A stretch of 64,000 nucleotides of DNA. Source: Spirobacillus cienkowskii (lineage in GTDB: Bacteria; Bdellovibrionota_B; Oligoflexia; Silvanigrellales; Silvanigrellaceae). The translations under genes were made by a program, and so were the position numbers. The notes beneath the pieces are model-generated. The model did not search any database and was not told the DNA's origin. It saw nothing but the letters and a program-made list of their open reading frames with translations. How positions within the stretch are numbered: the stretch's first letter is position 1; the number at the start of each line of letters is the position of its first letter. The stretch spans positions 2,583,501 to 2,647,500 of the forward strand of contig NZ_CP146516.1 in the NCBI RefSeq assembly GCF_037081835.1, read 5' to 3'. Shown one piece after another: positions 1 to 9,934 of the stretch.

Positions 1-1
1 T

Positions 2-604
2 TCAGATTCACTTTTTACAGAATATAACGTCAATTTACCAAAATCTGTTTCTGAAAGTTGCGCTAAAAGAAAAGCCGAATATCTTGCTGGAAGAGTTTGT
101 GCAAAACATGCATTAAATTATTTTTCATTTAAAAATTGGGAACTCAATTCTCATCCTCAATTTAGATATCCATTATGGCCAGACAATATTAATGGTTCTA
201 TCACTCATACTAAACAATATGCTGCAGCAGCAGTTACAAATAATAAAAACTTACTTATAGGTATTGATAGCGAAAAAATACTAAACCGAGATAACCTTAC
301 AAAACTTGGGAATATAATCATTAATTCAAATGAATTTAATAATATTTCAAAAAATAATAATTTTTCTGAAAACATAATATACACACTTTCTTTTTCTGCG
401 AAAGAAAGTTTATTTAAATGTATTTTTAAATTAGTAAATAAATATTTAGATTTTCATGATTCTGAAATTTTAGAAGTTAACTCATGCAATCAATCTTTTA
501 AAATTATTCTTAAAAATATTCCACATCTTAATAACGAATTTATTGGCTATTATAATTTACAAGAGGATAGAATCAATACAATTATAACGCATTTAAATAA
601 TTAA
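2..604 (+). CDS. 4'-phosphopantetheinyl transferase, EntD/Sfp type (5' truncated)
   Basis: The reading frame is open from base 2 to the TAA at 602-604, giving about 200 residues without the N-terminus, which lies outside the window. Enzymes of this family move the phosphopantetheine arm of CoA onto a serine of acyl or peptidyl carrier proteins. Visible family marks, in order, are an EntD-like LAGRVCA segment, a GSITHT segment, the metal-binding GIDSE and the FSAKES motif with its conserved Lys-Glu pair. The C-terminal third is rich in Asn, Ile and Lys, as in many genes here. It converges on prmC with only 7 bases between the stops. Whether it serves fatty acid synthesis or a secondary metabolite cannot be told from the fragment. 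Confidence 0.85.
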   Translation, partial: SDSLFTEYNVNLPKSVSESCAKRKAEYLAGRVCAKHALNYFSFKNWELNSHPQFRYPLWPDNINGSITHTKQYAAAAVTNNKNLLIGIDSEKILNRDNLTKLGNIIINSNEFNNISKNNNFSENIIYTLSFSAKESLFKCIFKLVNKYLDFHDSEILEVNSCNQSFKIILKNIPHLNNEFIGYYNLQEDRINTIITHLNN

Positions 605-611
605 AACGTTT

Positions 612-1559
612 TTATAACTCTTGTAACTTTATTAAAAATCGATCTTTGTTTTCATAATCACACAGCGCAAACCATTCATTTTTAGTTAATTGCCATAATG
701 GGTGATTGATATTAATAATTTTCAATTTTTGTTTTGTCACTTTATGAGGTTGTTTTTCAGCCAACTCCATTGCAAAAACACTATCTTTACTTAACAATTC
801 ATATTTTAAAATACTATTAAATATGCACTGGCCAAATTTTATACCCTCATTTTCAGAAACAAGAGCAATTTTGGGTTCATAATTTTTAACCGACAAATCT
901 AAGCTTTGCCATTCGCTTTCGGTTACATAAGGCGGGTTTGCAACAACAATATCAGCAGCACCAAACTTTGTCTTTAGGTCAAAAAATAACTCTTCACACA
1001 ACACATCAGCATTTATCCATTCAACATTTTTTACATCATTACGTTCTGCATTAATTTTAGCAACACTTAAAGCGTCTTGCGAAATATCAACTCCAATAAC
1101 CTGCGCTGTAGGAAACTCTTTTGCTAAAGCTAAAGCCAAACATCCGGAACCAGTGCAAAAATCAAAAATAACTTTAGGGGTGTTTTGTTTATGCTTATAA
1201 ACTTGTAAAACAAAATCAAGCAGAGTTTCTGTTTCTGGCCTAGGAATTAAAACCCGTTTATCTACGTAAAGCTTTAAATCATGCCAATATTTTTCTGCTA
1301 ATAAATAAGCAACCGGCTCACCAGATAGCCGTTTTTTAACAAGTTCTCGGAAAATAGCTCGCTCAACTTCAGTTAACGGCTTTTCAATATCTGTATACAG
1401 CTGAATTTTAGTTAAATTTAATGCATGACTTAGCAATAACTGAGTGTCTAAAAGAGGTGTTTCTATACCACTTTCTTTAAACCTTTTTGTGGTCCAGTTT
1501 AACACATTACGAATATTCCAAACAGGCTCTATTTTTTTGTGTTCTGAGGTTGCAGGCAT
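612..1559 (-). CDS. prmC: Peptide chain release factor N5-glutamine methyltransferase PrmC
   Basis: A 315-residue class I SAM-dependent methyltransferase that methylates the Gln of the GGQ motif in release factors, tuning termination efficiency in the cytoplasm. The N-terminal helical substrate-recognition part is followed by the SAM-binding FDFCTGSGCLAL segment and the diagnostic NPPY motif (VVANPPYVTE). The length is slightly above the usual 280-300 because of a short N-terminal extension. It starts 5 bases after the stop of prfA, the gene for its substrate RF1. This is the classical prfA-prmC pair and the two are surely co-transcribed. Confidence 0.95.
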   Translation of the reverse strand: MPATSEHKKIEPVWNIRNVLNWTTKRFKESGIETPLLDTQLLLSHALNLTKIQLYTDIEKPLTEVERAIFRELVKKRLSGEPVAYLLAEKYWHDLKLYVDKRVLIPRPETETLLDFVLQVYKHKQNTPKVIFDFCTGSGCLALALAKEFPTAQVIGVDISQDALSVAKINAERNDVKNVEWINADVLCEELFFDLKTKFGAADIVVANPPYVTESEWQSLDLSVKNYEPKIALVSENEGIKFGQCIFNSILKYELLSKDSVFAMELAEKQPHKVTKQKLKIININHPLWQLTKNEWFALCDYENKDRFLIKLQEL

Positions 1560-1564
1560 TATTA

Positions 1565-2641
1565 TTAACCATTACCCTGAGCTTGTAACTTTAGTGCTTC
1601 AGCTTGATAATACTGGCGCAACATTGTTAGCATTTCTTGAATCTCGCCTTCCATAAAAGCATCTATAGAATGAATTGTATGATTGATTCTGTGATCTGTC
1701 ACACGGGATTGCGGAAAATTGTAGGTACGAATTCGCTCACTGCGATCCCCTCTACCAACTTGTGCTTTTCGCTCTTCAGAAAACGCTTTTTCTTTTTCTA
1801 TTTCTGCAATTTCAAGAAGCTTTGCCTGTAAAATTTTCATTGCTTTTGAGCGGTTTTTAATTTGCGAACGCTCATCTTGACAAGCAACAACAATACCGCT
1901 TGGAATATGGGTAATACGTACAGCAGAATCTGTTCTATTCACGTGCTGACCACCAGCACCGCCGGCTCGATAGGTATCTATGCGCAAATCATTTTCGTTA
2001 ATTGATACATCCACATCATCAGCCTCAGGCAATATAGCAACTGTAATAGTCGATGTATGCACACGCCCTTGTGCCTCGGTTTGTGGAACTCTTTGCACGC
2101 GATGAACTCCACTTTCATACTTGAGGTCGCTGTAAACCCCTTCTCCTTCAATAAGCGCTATCACTTCTTTAGTGCCGCCTAACTCATTTTCATTTAAAGA
2201 CATAATTTCTATTTTCCAGCGCCTGCGTTCAGCATATCGCATATACGCACGAAATAACTGCCCAGCAAAAAGGCTTGCCTCGTCTCCGCCAGCACCGGCA
2301 CGAATCTCAAGAAAAACATTTTTACTGTCATTTGGATCTTTAGGGAGTAAATGAATAGCAAGCTCTTTTTCAAGTACCTCATGCTGGGTTCTTAAACTTT
2401 TAAGCTCTTCAAAGGCCATTTCCTTAAGTTCTCCAGAACTTTCTGCAAGCAGCTCTTCTGTAGACTTTGTATCCTCTTCTAGCTTTTTAAACTCACGATA
2501 AAGACGCACAGTTTCTTCTAAGTCAGCCCTCTCTTTACTGAACTTCCGAAAATCAGCATTGTTAGCAATCACTTCGGGTTGCGAAAGAAGGTTTTCTAGT
2601 TCAAGAAATCGGCGCTCTATTTTAGCAAGCTGTAACATCAT
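1565..2641 (-). CDS. prfA: Peptide chain release factor 1
   Basis: A 358-residue RF1, which recognises UAA and UAG in the ribosomal A site and triggers peptidyl-tRNA hydrolysis. The coiled N-terminal domain is followed by the codon-recognition loop, where RVPQTE carries the P-x-T triplet typical of RF1 (RF2 has SPF). The catalytic GGQ follows in the context [15 protein letters not shown]. The length is normal. Two ATGs are adjacent at the start, preceded by a GGGATGA Shine-Dalgarno-like stretch. It lies between rpmE, from which it is separated by a terminator, and prmC. Confidence 0.96.
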   Translation of the reverse strand: MMLQLAKIERRFLELENLLSQPEVIANNADFRKFSKERADLEETVRLYREFKKLEEDTKSTEELLAESSGELKEMAFEELKSLRTQHEVLEKELAIHLLPKDPNDSKNVFLEIRAGAGGDEASLFAGQLFRAYMRYAERRRWKIEIMSLNENELGGTKEVIALIEGEGVYSDLKYESGVHRVQRVPQTEAQGRVHTSTITVAILPEADDVDVSINENDLRIDTYRAGGAGGQHVNRTDSAVRITHIPSGIVVACQDERSQIKNRSKAMKILQAKLLEIAEIEKEKAFSEERKAQVGRGDRSERIRTYNFPQSRVTDHRINHTIHSIDAFMEGEIQEMLTMLRQYYQAEALKLQAQGNG

Positions 2642-2710
2642 AAATTCATCCCATTTTCAAAAAAGGGTGCAGTAATCAAAATGTAAGGCGTTTGTATTTG
2701 TTTAACACGC

Positions 2711-2744
2711 AAAAAGGGAGCATCCAATACTGGATGTGCTCCCC
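2711..2744 (-). terminator. Rho-independent terminator downstream of rpmE
   Basis: Inverted repeat with GGGAGCATCCA at 2716-2726 and TGGATGTGCTCCC at 2731-2743, so the stem has a two-base bulge and a four-base loop. Read on the minus strand it is followed directly by five T residues (AAAAA at 2711-2715 on the plus strand). It lies 25 bases beyond the rpmE stop and so separates rpmE from prfA. Confidence 0.85.
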
Positions 2745-2768
2745 CATTTATAAAGTAAAATTAAGGAT

Positions 2769-2987
2769 TTACTTACTTGTTTGCGCTGCCTTTGCCGCAT
2801 ACTTGCGATTAAAGCGTTCAATACGACCAGCTGTATCGAGAACTTTATGTTTACCAGTCCAGAATGGATGGCATACATTGCAAGTTTCTATTTTTAGTAT
2901 ATTTTTTGTACTACGTGTTTCAAAAGTACTACCACAAGCGCAATGGACTTCGCATGGGCCAAATTTTGGATGAATGCTTTCTCTCAT
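2769..2987 (-). CDS. rpmE: Large ribosomal subunit protein bL31
   Basis: A 72-residue bL31, a late-assembling protein of the 50S central protuberance. It begins MRESIHP and has the zinc-binding (C+) pattern: one Cys near CEVHCACG and a second pair in CNVCHPFWTGK. It is therefore the zinc form rather than the Cys-less paralogue used under zinc starvation. The end TAGRIERFNRKY is family-typical. It is monocistronic by appearance, with its own promoter and a strong terminator. Confidence 0.95.
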   Translation of the reverse strand: MRESIHPKFGPCEVHCACGSTFETRSTKNILKIETCNVCHPFWTGKHKVLDTAGRIERFNRKYAAKAAQTSK

Positions 2988-3075
2988 AAAAACCTCAAAA
3001 ATAATAATAGCTTACGCTTGTTCGCCTCGCTTGAAAGCCGTCAACCACTTATGCGGTTGTAGCTCAGGATGGCAT

Positions 3076-3104
3076 TTAGTAGCAAATGCCGCGCTAAGAG
3101 TCAA
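3076..3104 (-). promoter_or_regulatory. Sigma70-like promoter of rpmE
   Basis: On the minus strand TTGACT (plus 3099-3104) and TACTAA (plus 3076-3081) are separated by exactly 17 bases, a good match to the housekeeping consensus. The -10 box lies about 90 bases upstream of the rpmE ATG, leaving a leader that can form small hairpins (for example CAACC/GGTTG near 3047-3064). Autoregulation of rpmE through this leader is possible but not shown. Confidence 0.6.
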
Positions 3105-3137
3105 CTTTAAACTCAGTATTGTATCTCAAAATATATA

Positions 3138-5006
3138 TTAAAACTGTCCAACAGCCCTATGTGCCATATCAATCGCTGTATGAGTATAAGGCGACCAAGA
3201 AGAATCAGAATTTGCAATCACAATATTTCCATGCTTATGTTGTGATTGTTCAATCATTTTTTCGGTAACGCCATAGTTATCAAATAATGAGTTATATTCG
3301 TACGAATAACCATGCGACCAACGATTAACTGTAATTGCTAAAATATCTTTATCGTGCCGAAAACCAGCTGGTCCAAACATTCTTTGTAATTGACTTCTAA
3401 TTTCTTTTTCAAATTCGGCAAATGGCCTTGTCAAAAGCTTATATCTTGCAACCCTAAATGCGGATCGGACATCCAACTTGCTATTCACGTCAATTGGAAT
3501 GGAAGTCATATGCAGACACATTGGCTCATCAACATTTTTAGGATGCTTATATTCACCAATATTTACAGGATAATCAAGCTTAACACGCACATATGGCATT
3601 TTAGGGCAATACACTTCATGCACTCCTAATTTAACAAAAGATCGCCAATTACGAATGACAACTTTACTATAAACCATACAGGATTTTACGTTTGAGGATA
3701 AAGCTTTCTTTTGATTTAGCTCAAGATCTTTAACAATATAAGGAATCATCATATTATAGCCTGCCATTATGGCATGCCGACAATTTACTCGTTGGATTTT
3801 TCCATTTCTATTTACATATCCAATATCTACCGCCCCATGCCCCAAATTTTTAGCGACAACCACCGTGGTATTTAACCGTAAACGCACCAAATTTTGCGGC
3901 AAATCCAATTTAGAATAATCAAATTTCGCTAAAACAATATCATGCATAGAATTGCCGGTTGCTACATTTGGAATCATTTTTCTTACTAAAAGCCTGACCA
4001 AACTCGCATTACCATCTGGAAAATGATAAATGTAAGGATCATTCAGCTCAGCCAACTCTTCTGCATCTAAAGGTGGTAAATTTAATTTATCAAAGCCAGG
4101 AAGGCCTAATGAACGAGCATCAAACGCCGGTAAAAGATCAATCGCAAAAGCACAAAAATCTTTACATTTACCCAAAAAATACTCAACAGCAAGCTTACTT
4201 AAATTCACATTTTTTAATAAAAAATCTTGATAACTTATTTTTGATAAGTATTCTTCTGTTTCTTTATCATTTTTTCCTGGTAAATAATTAACAGGATTTT
4301 TATGCAATTCAATGAGAGATTTTTTATCTGATTTTGGCAATGGAAATTCATTAAAAAAATCTTCAATTTTTTTACCATTCAATTCTTTAGGATCAATATC
4401 ATCTGCAACTGTTCTAAAGGGATCGCCTGAAACTATTTTATCTTGTCCAAAAGTTTCTTTATCAAAAAAAACACCACGACTTAACTTCATTTTAGGGTAA
4501 AACTTTTGGTTAAAACACTTTCCTAATTCATCTATATCAACCGCAATATCTTTAAGTAAACTAAGGGCATTTTGACTATATATATGCTTAGGAGATTGCA
4601 AAGACTCAGTACCACCATAAGTCAATATAAATTTACCATTAACTTTAAATTCATTTCTCTTTGCATGACCACCAAAATCGTCATGATTATCTATAATTAA
4701 TATTTTAGAATTTTCACCATATTTATTTTGATAAAATCGAGCTGCAGATAATCCACTTATTCCTGCACCAACAATAACGCAATCGTAATTTTCTTTTATT
4801 GGTAAATTATCAATTTGAAAATCTTTCCCTTCACGTCCTAGCAAATGGGCATTTTCAAAAGATCCAGGATGATTTCCCCTTAATCCTGTTAAACTAGGTG
4901 GATAATAATTAGATCCAGACTTTGCATTTAAAATATCAATTGGACTTAATCCAGCAACTACTGCAATAGAAGTACCATTAATAAAATCACGCCTTGTAAT
5001 ACTCAT
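3138..5006 (-). CDS. Tat-exported FAD-dependent oxidoreductase, spermidine dehydrogenase-like
   Basis: A 622-residue flavoprotein. The chosen ATG has an AAGGAACGG Shine-Dalgarno just upstream; the frame also extends to a TTG at 5027, but that codon abuts the ribosome-binding site. The N-terminus MSITRRDFINGTSIAVVAG has a twin-arginine signal, so the folded, FAD-loaded protein should be exported. A Rossmann motif VIVGAGISGLSA lies near residue 80, followed by DNHDDFGGHAKRNEF. As I recall the family, the LTGLRGNHPGSFE block and overall size match the SpdH spermidine dehydrogenase group of Pseudomonas, which oxidises polyamines in the periplasm. The substrate is inferred only. It stands alone between truB and rpmE. 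Confidence 0.72.
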   Translation of the reverse strand: MSITRRDFINGTSIAVVAGLSPIDILNAKSGSNYYPPSLTGLRGNHPGSFENAHLLGREGKDFQIDNLPIKENYDCVIVGAGISGLSAARFYQNKYGENSKILIIDNHDDFGGHAKRNEFKVNGKFILTYGGTESLQSPKHIYSQNALSLLKDIAVDIDELGKCFNQKFYPKMKLSRGVFFDKETFGQDKIVSGDPFRTVADDIDPKELNGKKIEDFFNEFPLPKSDKKSLIELHKNPVNYLPGKNDKETEEYLSKISYQDFLLKNVNLSKLAVEYFLGKCKDFCAFAIDLLPAFDARSLGLPGFDKLNLPPLDAEELAELNDPYIYHFPDGNASLVRLLVRKMIPNVATGNSMHDIVLAKFDYSKLDLPQNLVRLRLNTTVVVAKNLGHGAVDIGYVNRNGKIQRVNCRHAIMAGYNMMIPYIVKDLELNQKKALSSNVKSCMVYSKVVIRNWRSFVKLGVHEVYCPKMPYVRVKLDYPVNIGEYKHPKNVDEPMCLHMTSIPIDVNSKLDVRSAFRVARYKLLTRPFAEFEKEIRSQLQRMFGPAGFRHDKDILAITVNRWSHGYSYEYNSLFDNYGVTEKMIEQSQHKHGNIVIANSDSSWSPYTHTAIDMAHRAVGQF

Positions 5007-5129
5007 AAGGATTCCGTTCCTTTCCAAAAATATTATTCTAAGTATTAATAATATTTATGATAAAAACAAGAACGCAATATCAATTCTTTAGGGTTAAGTC
5101 GTTTTTAAGATATATTAGATTACCAAAAA

Positions 5130-6089
5130 TTAAATTAATTTTTTCTTAGGCATAATTTTAAACTGCATTATTTCTGTTTGAAATTCTATTTCTGCTAAAA
5201 ATAAGCCTTCAGCATCCTTTATTTTCAAAAATATCTTTCTTCTCTCAAGAGAAATTTCATAAAAATCAAAACTACTTAAAATCTGATTTTTACTCACATA
5301 CATTACATTTCCAGAATTAAAAAATTTTTGAAATTCGCTATCAACGACAATAACTGGTATATGAGGTAACATCTCTTCAACTGATATAATTTTTGATTTA
5401 ATATAATTAGGATTTAAAATTTTCTCATCAGTAAACAACAAGGCATCATTCACACTCCAAGGCTCTACAAATTCTCTACGTAGTTGTGAACAATGTCCAA
5501 CTGTATCAATAGCAAGCGCAATATCTCGAGCAAGTGAACGAACATATGTCCCCTTGCCGCATAACACACGAAAAGTCATACTCTGCGTTTCTAAGTCAGA
5601 GCTCAGAATTTCAAGCTTTTCAATAAAAACATTTCTTTTTTTAGTTTCTATGTCCTCTGGTAGCTTACCTAATGAACGCATATATTCATATAAAGGTTTG
5701 CCATTCATCTTTAGAGCGCTATATACAGGAGGAACCTGTTCAATAACTCCTAAAAAACTAGAAATAATTTCTTCAGCTTTTGTTACAAAATCTGCAGGAA
5801 CATTTTTAGTTTTTAGCACTCTGCCTGAATTATCTAAAGTGTCTGTTTCAGAACCAAAAGTAACAGTAAATAAGTACTGTTTTTTGCCATCCATAATTTC
5901 ATCAGATAACTTAGTTGCTCCACCAATTAAAACAGGCAATAATCCTGTAGCAAATGGATCAAGAGTGCCTAAATGACCTATTTTATCAATTTTTAATGTC
6001 TTGCGAAGTACAGAAACAACTTTATGACTTGTAACATTTGGACTTTTATCAACTAAAAAAAGCCCACACAGATTTTCTAAATTTTGCAT
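5130..6089 (-). CDS. truB: tRNA pseudouridine(55) synthase TruB
   Basis: A 319-residue pseudouridine synthase that isomerises U55 in the T-loop of nearly all elongator tRNAs. The N-terminal FLVDKSPNVTSH and the catalytic-aspartate motif GHLGTLDPFATG (Asp of TLDP) are unmistakable. Later blocks GKKQYLF, VPPVYSALKMNGKPLYEY and GTYVRSLARDIA are also in place. The last 60-70 residues correspond to the variable PUA-like end and are diverged. It is the last gene of the rimP-nusA-infB-rbfA-truB operon, 43 bases after rbfA. Confidence 0.95.
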   Translation of the reverse strand: MQNLENLCGLFLVDKSPNVTSHKVVSVLRKTLKIDKIGHLGTLDPFATGLLPVLIGGATKLSDEIMDGKKQYLFTVTFGSETDTLDNSGRVLKTKNVPADFVTKAEEIISSFLGVIEQVPPVYSALKMNGKPLYEYMRSLGKLPEDIETKKRNVFIEKLEILSSDLETQSMTFRVLCGKGTYVRSLARDIALAIDTVGHCSQLRREFVEPWSVNDALLFTDEKILNPNYIKSKIISVEEMLPHIPVIVVDSEFQKFFNSGNVMYVSKNQILSSFDFYEISLERRKIFLKIKDAEGLFLAEIEFQTEIMQFKIMPKKKLI

Positions 6090-6132
6090 CCTTGGGGCCT
6101 TTTACCAAAATATATATATTTGTCTCATAACT

Positions 6133-6567
6133 TTATTTGTGCTGCTGCTTATTTTTATGTTCTTCTAATTTTTCGGTTTCTGTTTCAACCTGATTGCTTC
6201 GATTGGCTTCATCAACTCGTATCTCATCACTGACTTTAGAAATTAAAGCACCAATACGTACAGCATGCTCAACACTATCATCATAATAAAATGCCAATGC
6301 TGGAATATAGCGAACAAGCAACACCTTACCAAGCTCACGTCGAATAAAACCAGCCGCATTTTTGAGAGCTTTTTCAGCTTCCTTACGTTGCGGCGCATCA
6401 CCAAAAACTGAAAAATAGATTTTTGCAACTTGTAAGTCTGGTGACATTTTTACAGAGTTCAATGTCACTTGACGAACACGTGGATCTGCAATTTCACCAC
6501 GTACAAGCATTAGCGCAATATGCTCACGAATTTGTTCTGCAAGCTGAAGCATGCGTTTTGTAGCCAT
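6133..6567 (-). CDS. rbfA: 30S ribosome-binding factor RbfA
   Basis: A 144-residue KH-like cold-shock and ribosome maturation factor that binds the 5' end of 16S rRNA in late 30S precursors. The segments QLAEQIREHIALML, DPRVRQVTLNSVKMSPDL and AKIYFSVFG follow the family pattern, and the end of the core (LVRYIPALAFYYDDSVEHA) is typical. A charged, disordered tail rich in Glu, Lys and Gln follows. It starts 10 bases after infB. Confidence 0.94.
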   Translation of the reverse strand: MATKRMLQLAEQIREHIALMLVRGEIADPRVRQVTLNSVKMSPDLQVAKIYFSVFGDAPQRKEAEKALKNAAGFIRRELGKVLLVRYIPALAFYYDDSVEHAVRIGALISKVSDEIRVDEANRSNQVETETEKLEEHKNKQQHK

Positions 6568-6577
6568 AGTTGTTTCC

Positions 6578-9500
6578 TTAATTCAATGTTGCTGCAATTT
6601 CTTCAACAACAAAAGCCTCAAGGATATCTCCAACCTTAATGTCGTTATAGTTTTCAACGCCAATACCGCACTCAAAACCTTGCGTTACTTCTTTTGCATC
6701 ATCTTTAAAGCGTTTAAGCGAACCAATACGCCCCGTGTAAATGACGACTCCATCGCGCACAATACGAACATGAGAGTTTCTTACAACCTTGCCATCAGAA
6801 ATCATGCTTCCAGCAATAACTCCCACTTTAGGTACAGAAAATGTATTTCTAACCTCAGCATGACCAATAATTTTATCTTGCTTAATTGGAGCTAAAGTAC
6901 CAACCATTGCAGCTTGTACAGATTCAATAAGCTCATAAATTATACTAAAACATTGAATTTTAATTCCACTTTGCTCTGCAACTTGTGCTGCAACCCGGTC
7001 TGGGCGAACATTAAATCCAACAATCAATGCATTCGATGCTTTAGCCAAAATCACATCTGTTTCGGTAATACCACCCACAGCTGCATGTAAAATTTTATTT
7101 TTAACCTTTGGAGTATCAAGCTTTTGAATAGAAGTACGTATTGCTTCAGAAGAGCCATGAGTATCAGCCTTAATAATAATAGCAACTTCTTTTGCCTTAT
7201 CTTCGGCACCAGCCATCAAAGCAAACAAATCGTCCATCGAAGTTGAACGGTGAGACGCTAAATCTTTTTGACGCTGCTTTTCAATACGGTAAGCAACGGC
7301 TTCTTTTGCAATTGCGTCATTCACAACGCAATTAAATTGATCTCCTGCAGCAGGAACATCGTCTAAGCCAATAATTTCAACAGGCGTTGAGGGCTCTGCT
7401 GTGATAATTTTATTTCCGTTAGCATCATTCATTGCACGAACACGACCCATACAGGTTCCAACAACAATAAAGTCTTGTTGTTTTAATGTTCCTTTGGTTA
7501 CAATAAGCGTTGCAACAGGACCTCTAGCTTTATCAAGTTTTGCTTCAATAACAATGCCTTCGGCAAGAGTGTCTTTAGTAGCCTTCAAGTCTAAAACTTC
7601 GGCTTGCAATAAAATTGCTTCAATAAGTTCGTTTAAACCTTGGTGTGTTTTCGCAGAAACTTGTGCAAACATAGAATCTCCACCCCATTCTTCCGGCAAA
7701 ACTCCTTGCTCAGAAAGCTCACGGTTAATTCTATCTAGATTTGCTCCTGGCTTATCTATCTTATTAATTGCAACAATAATTGGAACTCCAGCTGCTTTTG
7801 CGTGAGAAATTGCTTCACTCGTTTGAGGCATCACACCATCATCAGCAGCAACAACCAACACAACAATGTCTGTCACTTGAGCGCCTCGAGCACGCATGGC
7901 TGTAAATGCTTCGTGACCAGGAGTGTCTAAAAATGTTAATTTTTGTCCTTTGTAGTCAATTTGGTACGCACCAATATGCTGAGTAATACCACCAGCTTCC
8001 TTGGCTGCTACATTAGCAGAACGAATCGCATCGAGTAATGATGTTTTTCCATGATCAACGTGACCCATAATTGTAACTATAGGCGGACGAGGAACAGTAT
8101 TTTCATTATCGAGTTTGTTAGTCTTACGAGATAAGATATCTCCAATTGACACGCTGGTACTTTGCGTTTCAAACCCAAATTCTTGTGCAACAAACGTAGC
8201 TGTATCAAAATCTAACTGCTGATTAATTGTTGCAGACATACCTAACTTCATTAATACTTTTATTACTGCACTTGCTTTTTGACTTAATTCACCAGCAAGA
8301 TCGTTAACGGTAATATGCTCATCAATACGTACAATTTTTTTAGACGCTTTTGTTGGATTTGCGATTTCTTGTTTTTTAACTTCTTTTTTCTTAAATGCCT
8401 GAGACGTTTTTTTGCGATTAGGGATCATTGTACGAACAGCAACAACCTGCTCGTCACCCTCACCATAAATATCAACATCTTCTTCGTTTTCTTCTAAACG
8501 TCTTGCGCTTTTAGCACGGTTACGACGAGCGTCTTCTTCGTCTATAATTCTACGCTTTTCACGATCTTTATCTTTGTCACGATCTTTCAAGCGAGATGGA
8601 ACATCTTTAACTGGAGCTGCAGGAACATCCGCTCCCATGACAAAAGGACGACTTGTTGTCGCACCTGAAGCACCACCTGCACGTGCAGAATAAGGCGCTC
8701 TTTCTGTACCATTTGTTGCACCAGTTTGACCACCAGGACGAGCAAAACCACCCGTACGAAACGATGCCTGACCTTGACCCGAAGAGCTATCACGCCCTCC
8801 ACCAAAGCCACGAGGAGATGAACCTACGGCACCAGAACGATTTTGCGTATCTCTTCCTGTTGCGCCTGGTTGCGCATAGCGAGAATCACGCATTCCTCCA
8901 TTTTGTCCGCCCTGCGAAGGCTTCCCTCCAAAAGAATCTCGTTTTGAATAGCCTCCATCATCCTTACGGTACGTATTTTGAGTACTGAAACTTGCTGTCG
9001 TATAGCTTTGAGGTCTAGCAGTGTTTTGTGCTGCTGAAACATTATCTGCTTTTCTCACAATAATTGCACCGCCTTCAGTCTTAGGAGAAGACCCTGGACG
9101 CGAAGTTTGTTGAGAAGCGCCTGACGCTGAAGCTGCACGAACAATTTGTGCAGAGTTTGGACTAGAAGAACTTGGAACATTGGTGGTGGTTTGCACGGTA
9201 TTATTCTCGTTACTCTCTTGAGAGAGCATCGCTGTCGCACTGACTTCGGAAGGCTTTTGAGCGGTTGCACTGACGGTTCTACCAACTTCTTGCACCGAAT
9301 GCTCGTCTTGAGTCTGATTAGACGCAACTTTTGTCTCTCTAATATCTTGGGTTATTGATTGGTCTCCTGCGTGAACAGAAGCTTTAAAAATTTGTTTGTT
9401 ATTGACTGAACTTTCAGTAAGTTTTATATTGGAATTTACTCCATCTTTTACATTATCCACAGCATCTAAGCCTTCTTCATTTATAGCTTGATGTGTGTCT

Positions 9501-9862
9501 GTAGTGTCTTTAAATTGAGCAACAGTTTCTGTTGAAGATGTTTTTTTCACAACGGATACTATTTTCTTTTGAACATCAACATCTTGCGGCTGACTTGTTG
9601 TTTTTACATTACTATCAGCAACATCAGACGAAGCTTCTACTTTTCGACGGATAATTAGCTTACTGGCTGCGGCTTTTTGTGCTGCTTCTTTTTCTGGATT
9701 TTTTCCAGAACGATGAAATGCCCGCAATTTAGCTGCTTCTGTTTCTGATATTGCGTTAAAATGATTTTTGACTTGAATACCGAGTTCTTGGAGCTTAATA
9801 ATGGCAGCCTTGGTCTCAATTCCCAACTCTTTAGCCAGATCAAGTACTCTAATGCGACTCAT
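6578..9862 (-). CDS. infB: Translation initiation factor IF-2
   Basis: A 1094-residue IF-2, the GTPase that places initiator tRNA on the 30S subunit and promotes subunit joining. An N-terminal IF2_N helix bundle (residues 1-50) is followed by a long, low-complexity Ser/Gln/Gly-rich linker. A second IF2_N-like segment precedes the G domain near residue 600, with GHVDHGKTS, DTPGHEAF and NKID; domains II-IV follow. The size is at the large end of the family because of the linker. The ATG at 9862 lies 9 bases after a GGGAG Shine-Dalgarno; an in-frame TTG three bases upstream is the alternative. It sits between ylxQ and rbfA. Confidence 0.96.
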   Translation of the reverse strand: MSRIRVLDLAKELGIETKAAIIKLQELGIQVKNHFNAISETEAAKLRAFHRSGKNPEKEAAQKAAASKLIIRRKVEASSDVADSNVKTTSQPQDVDVQKKIVSVVKKTSSTETVAQFKDTTDTHQAINEEGLDAVDNVKDGVNSNIKLTESSVNNKQIFKASVHAGDQSITQDIRETKVASNQTQDEHSVQEVGRTVSATAQKPSEVSATAMLSQESNENNTVQTTTNVPSSSSPNSAQIVRAASASGASQQTSRPGSSPKTEGGAIIVRKADNVSAAQNTARPQSYTTASFSTQNTYRKDDGGYSKRDSFGGKPSQGGQNGGMRDSRYAQPGATGRDTQNRSGAVGSSPRGFGGGRDSSSGQGQASFRTGGFARPGGQTGATNGTERAPYSARAGGASGATTSRPFVMGADVPAAPVKDVPSRLKDRDKDKDREKRRIIDEEDARRNRAKSARRLEENEEDVDIYGEGDEQVVAVRTMIPNRKKTSQAFKKKEVKKQEIANPTKASKKIVRIDEHITVNDLAGELSQKASAVIKVLMKLGMSATINQQLDFDTATFVAQEFGFETQSTSVSIGDILSRKTNKLDNENTVPRPPIVTIMGHVDHGKTSLLDAIRSANVAAKEAGGITQHIGAYQIDYKGQKLTFLDTPGHEAFTAMRARGAQVTDIVVLVVAADDGVMPQTSEAISHAKAAGVPIIVAINKIDKPGANLDRINRELSEQGVLPEEWGGDSMFAQVSAKTHQGLNELIEAILLQAEVLDLKATKDTLAEGIVIEAKLDKARGPVATLIVTKGTLKQQDFIVVGTCMGRVRAMNDANGNKIITAEPSTPVEIIGLDDVPAAGDQFNCVVNDAIAKEAVAYRIEKQRQKDLASHRSTSMDDLFALMAGAEDKAKEVAIIIKADTHGSSEAIRTSIQKLDTPKVKNKILHAAVGGITETDVILAKASNALIVGFNVRPDRVAAQVAEQSGIKIQCFSIIYELIESVQAAMVGTLAPIKQDKIIGHAEVRNTFSVPKVGVIAGSMISDGKVVRNSHVRIVRDGVVIYTGRIGSLKRFKDDAKEVTQGFECGIGVENYNDIKVGDILEAFVVEEIAATLN

Positions 9863-9934
9863 CAAATAAAGCTCCCAATTATAATCATGCCAATTGTCTA
9901 TGACATAGTAACAAAATTAATTAATCAATTATCT

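Noticed and set aside
2988..3070. A known bL31-type leader regulatory RNA upstream of rpmE
   Set aside because: Small hairpins are present but I could not match the conserved structure of any described bL31 leader.
5554..5976. A 140-codon plus-strand frame antisense to truB
   Set aside because: It covers the conserved catalytic region of truB on the other strand; no start signal and no recognisable protein.
7401..7805. A 134-codon plus-strand frame inside infB
   Set aside because: It is antisense to the conserved GTPase domain of IF-2, has no ribosome-binding site and its composition is explained by the codon bias of infB.
8653..8988. A His-rich plus-strand frame within infB
   Set aside because: It mirrors the Gly/Ser/Gln-rich linker codons of IF-2; low complexity only.
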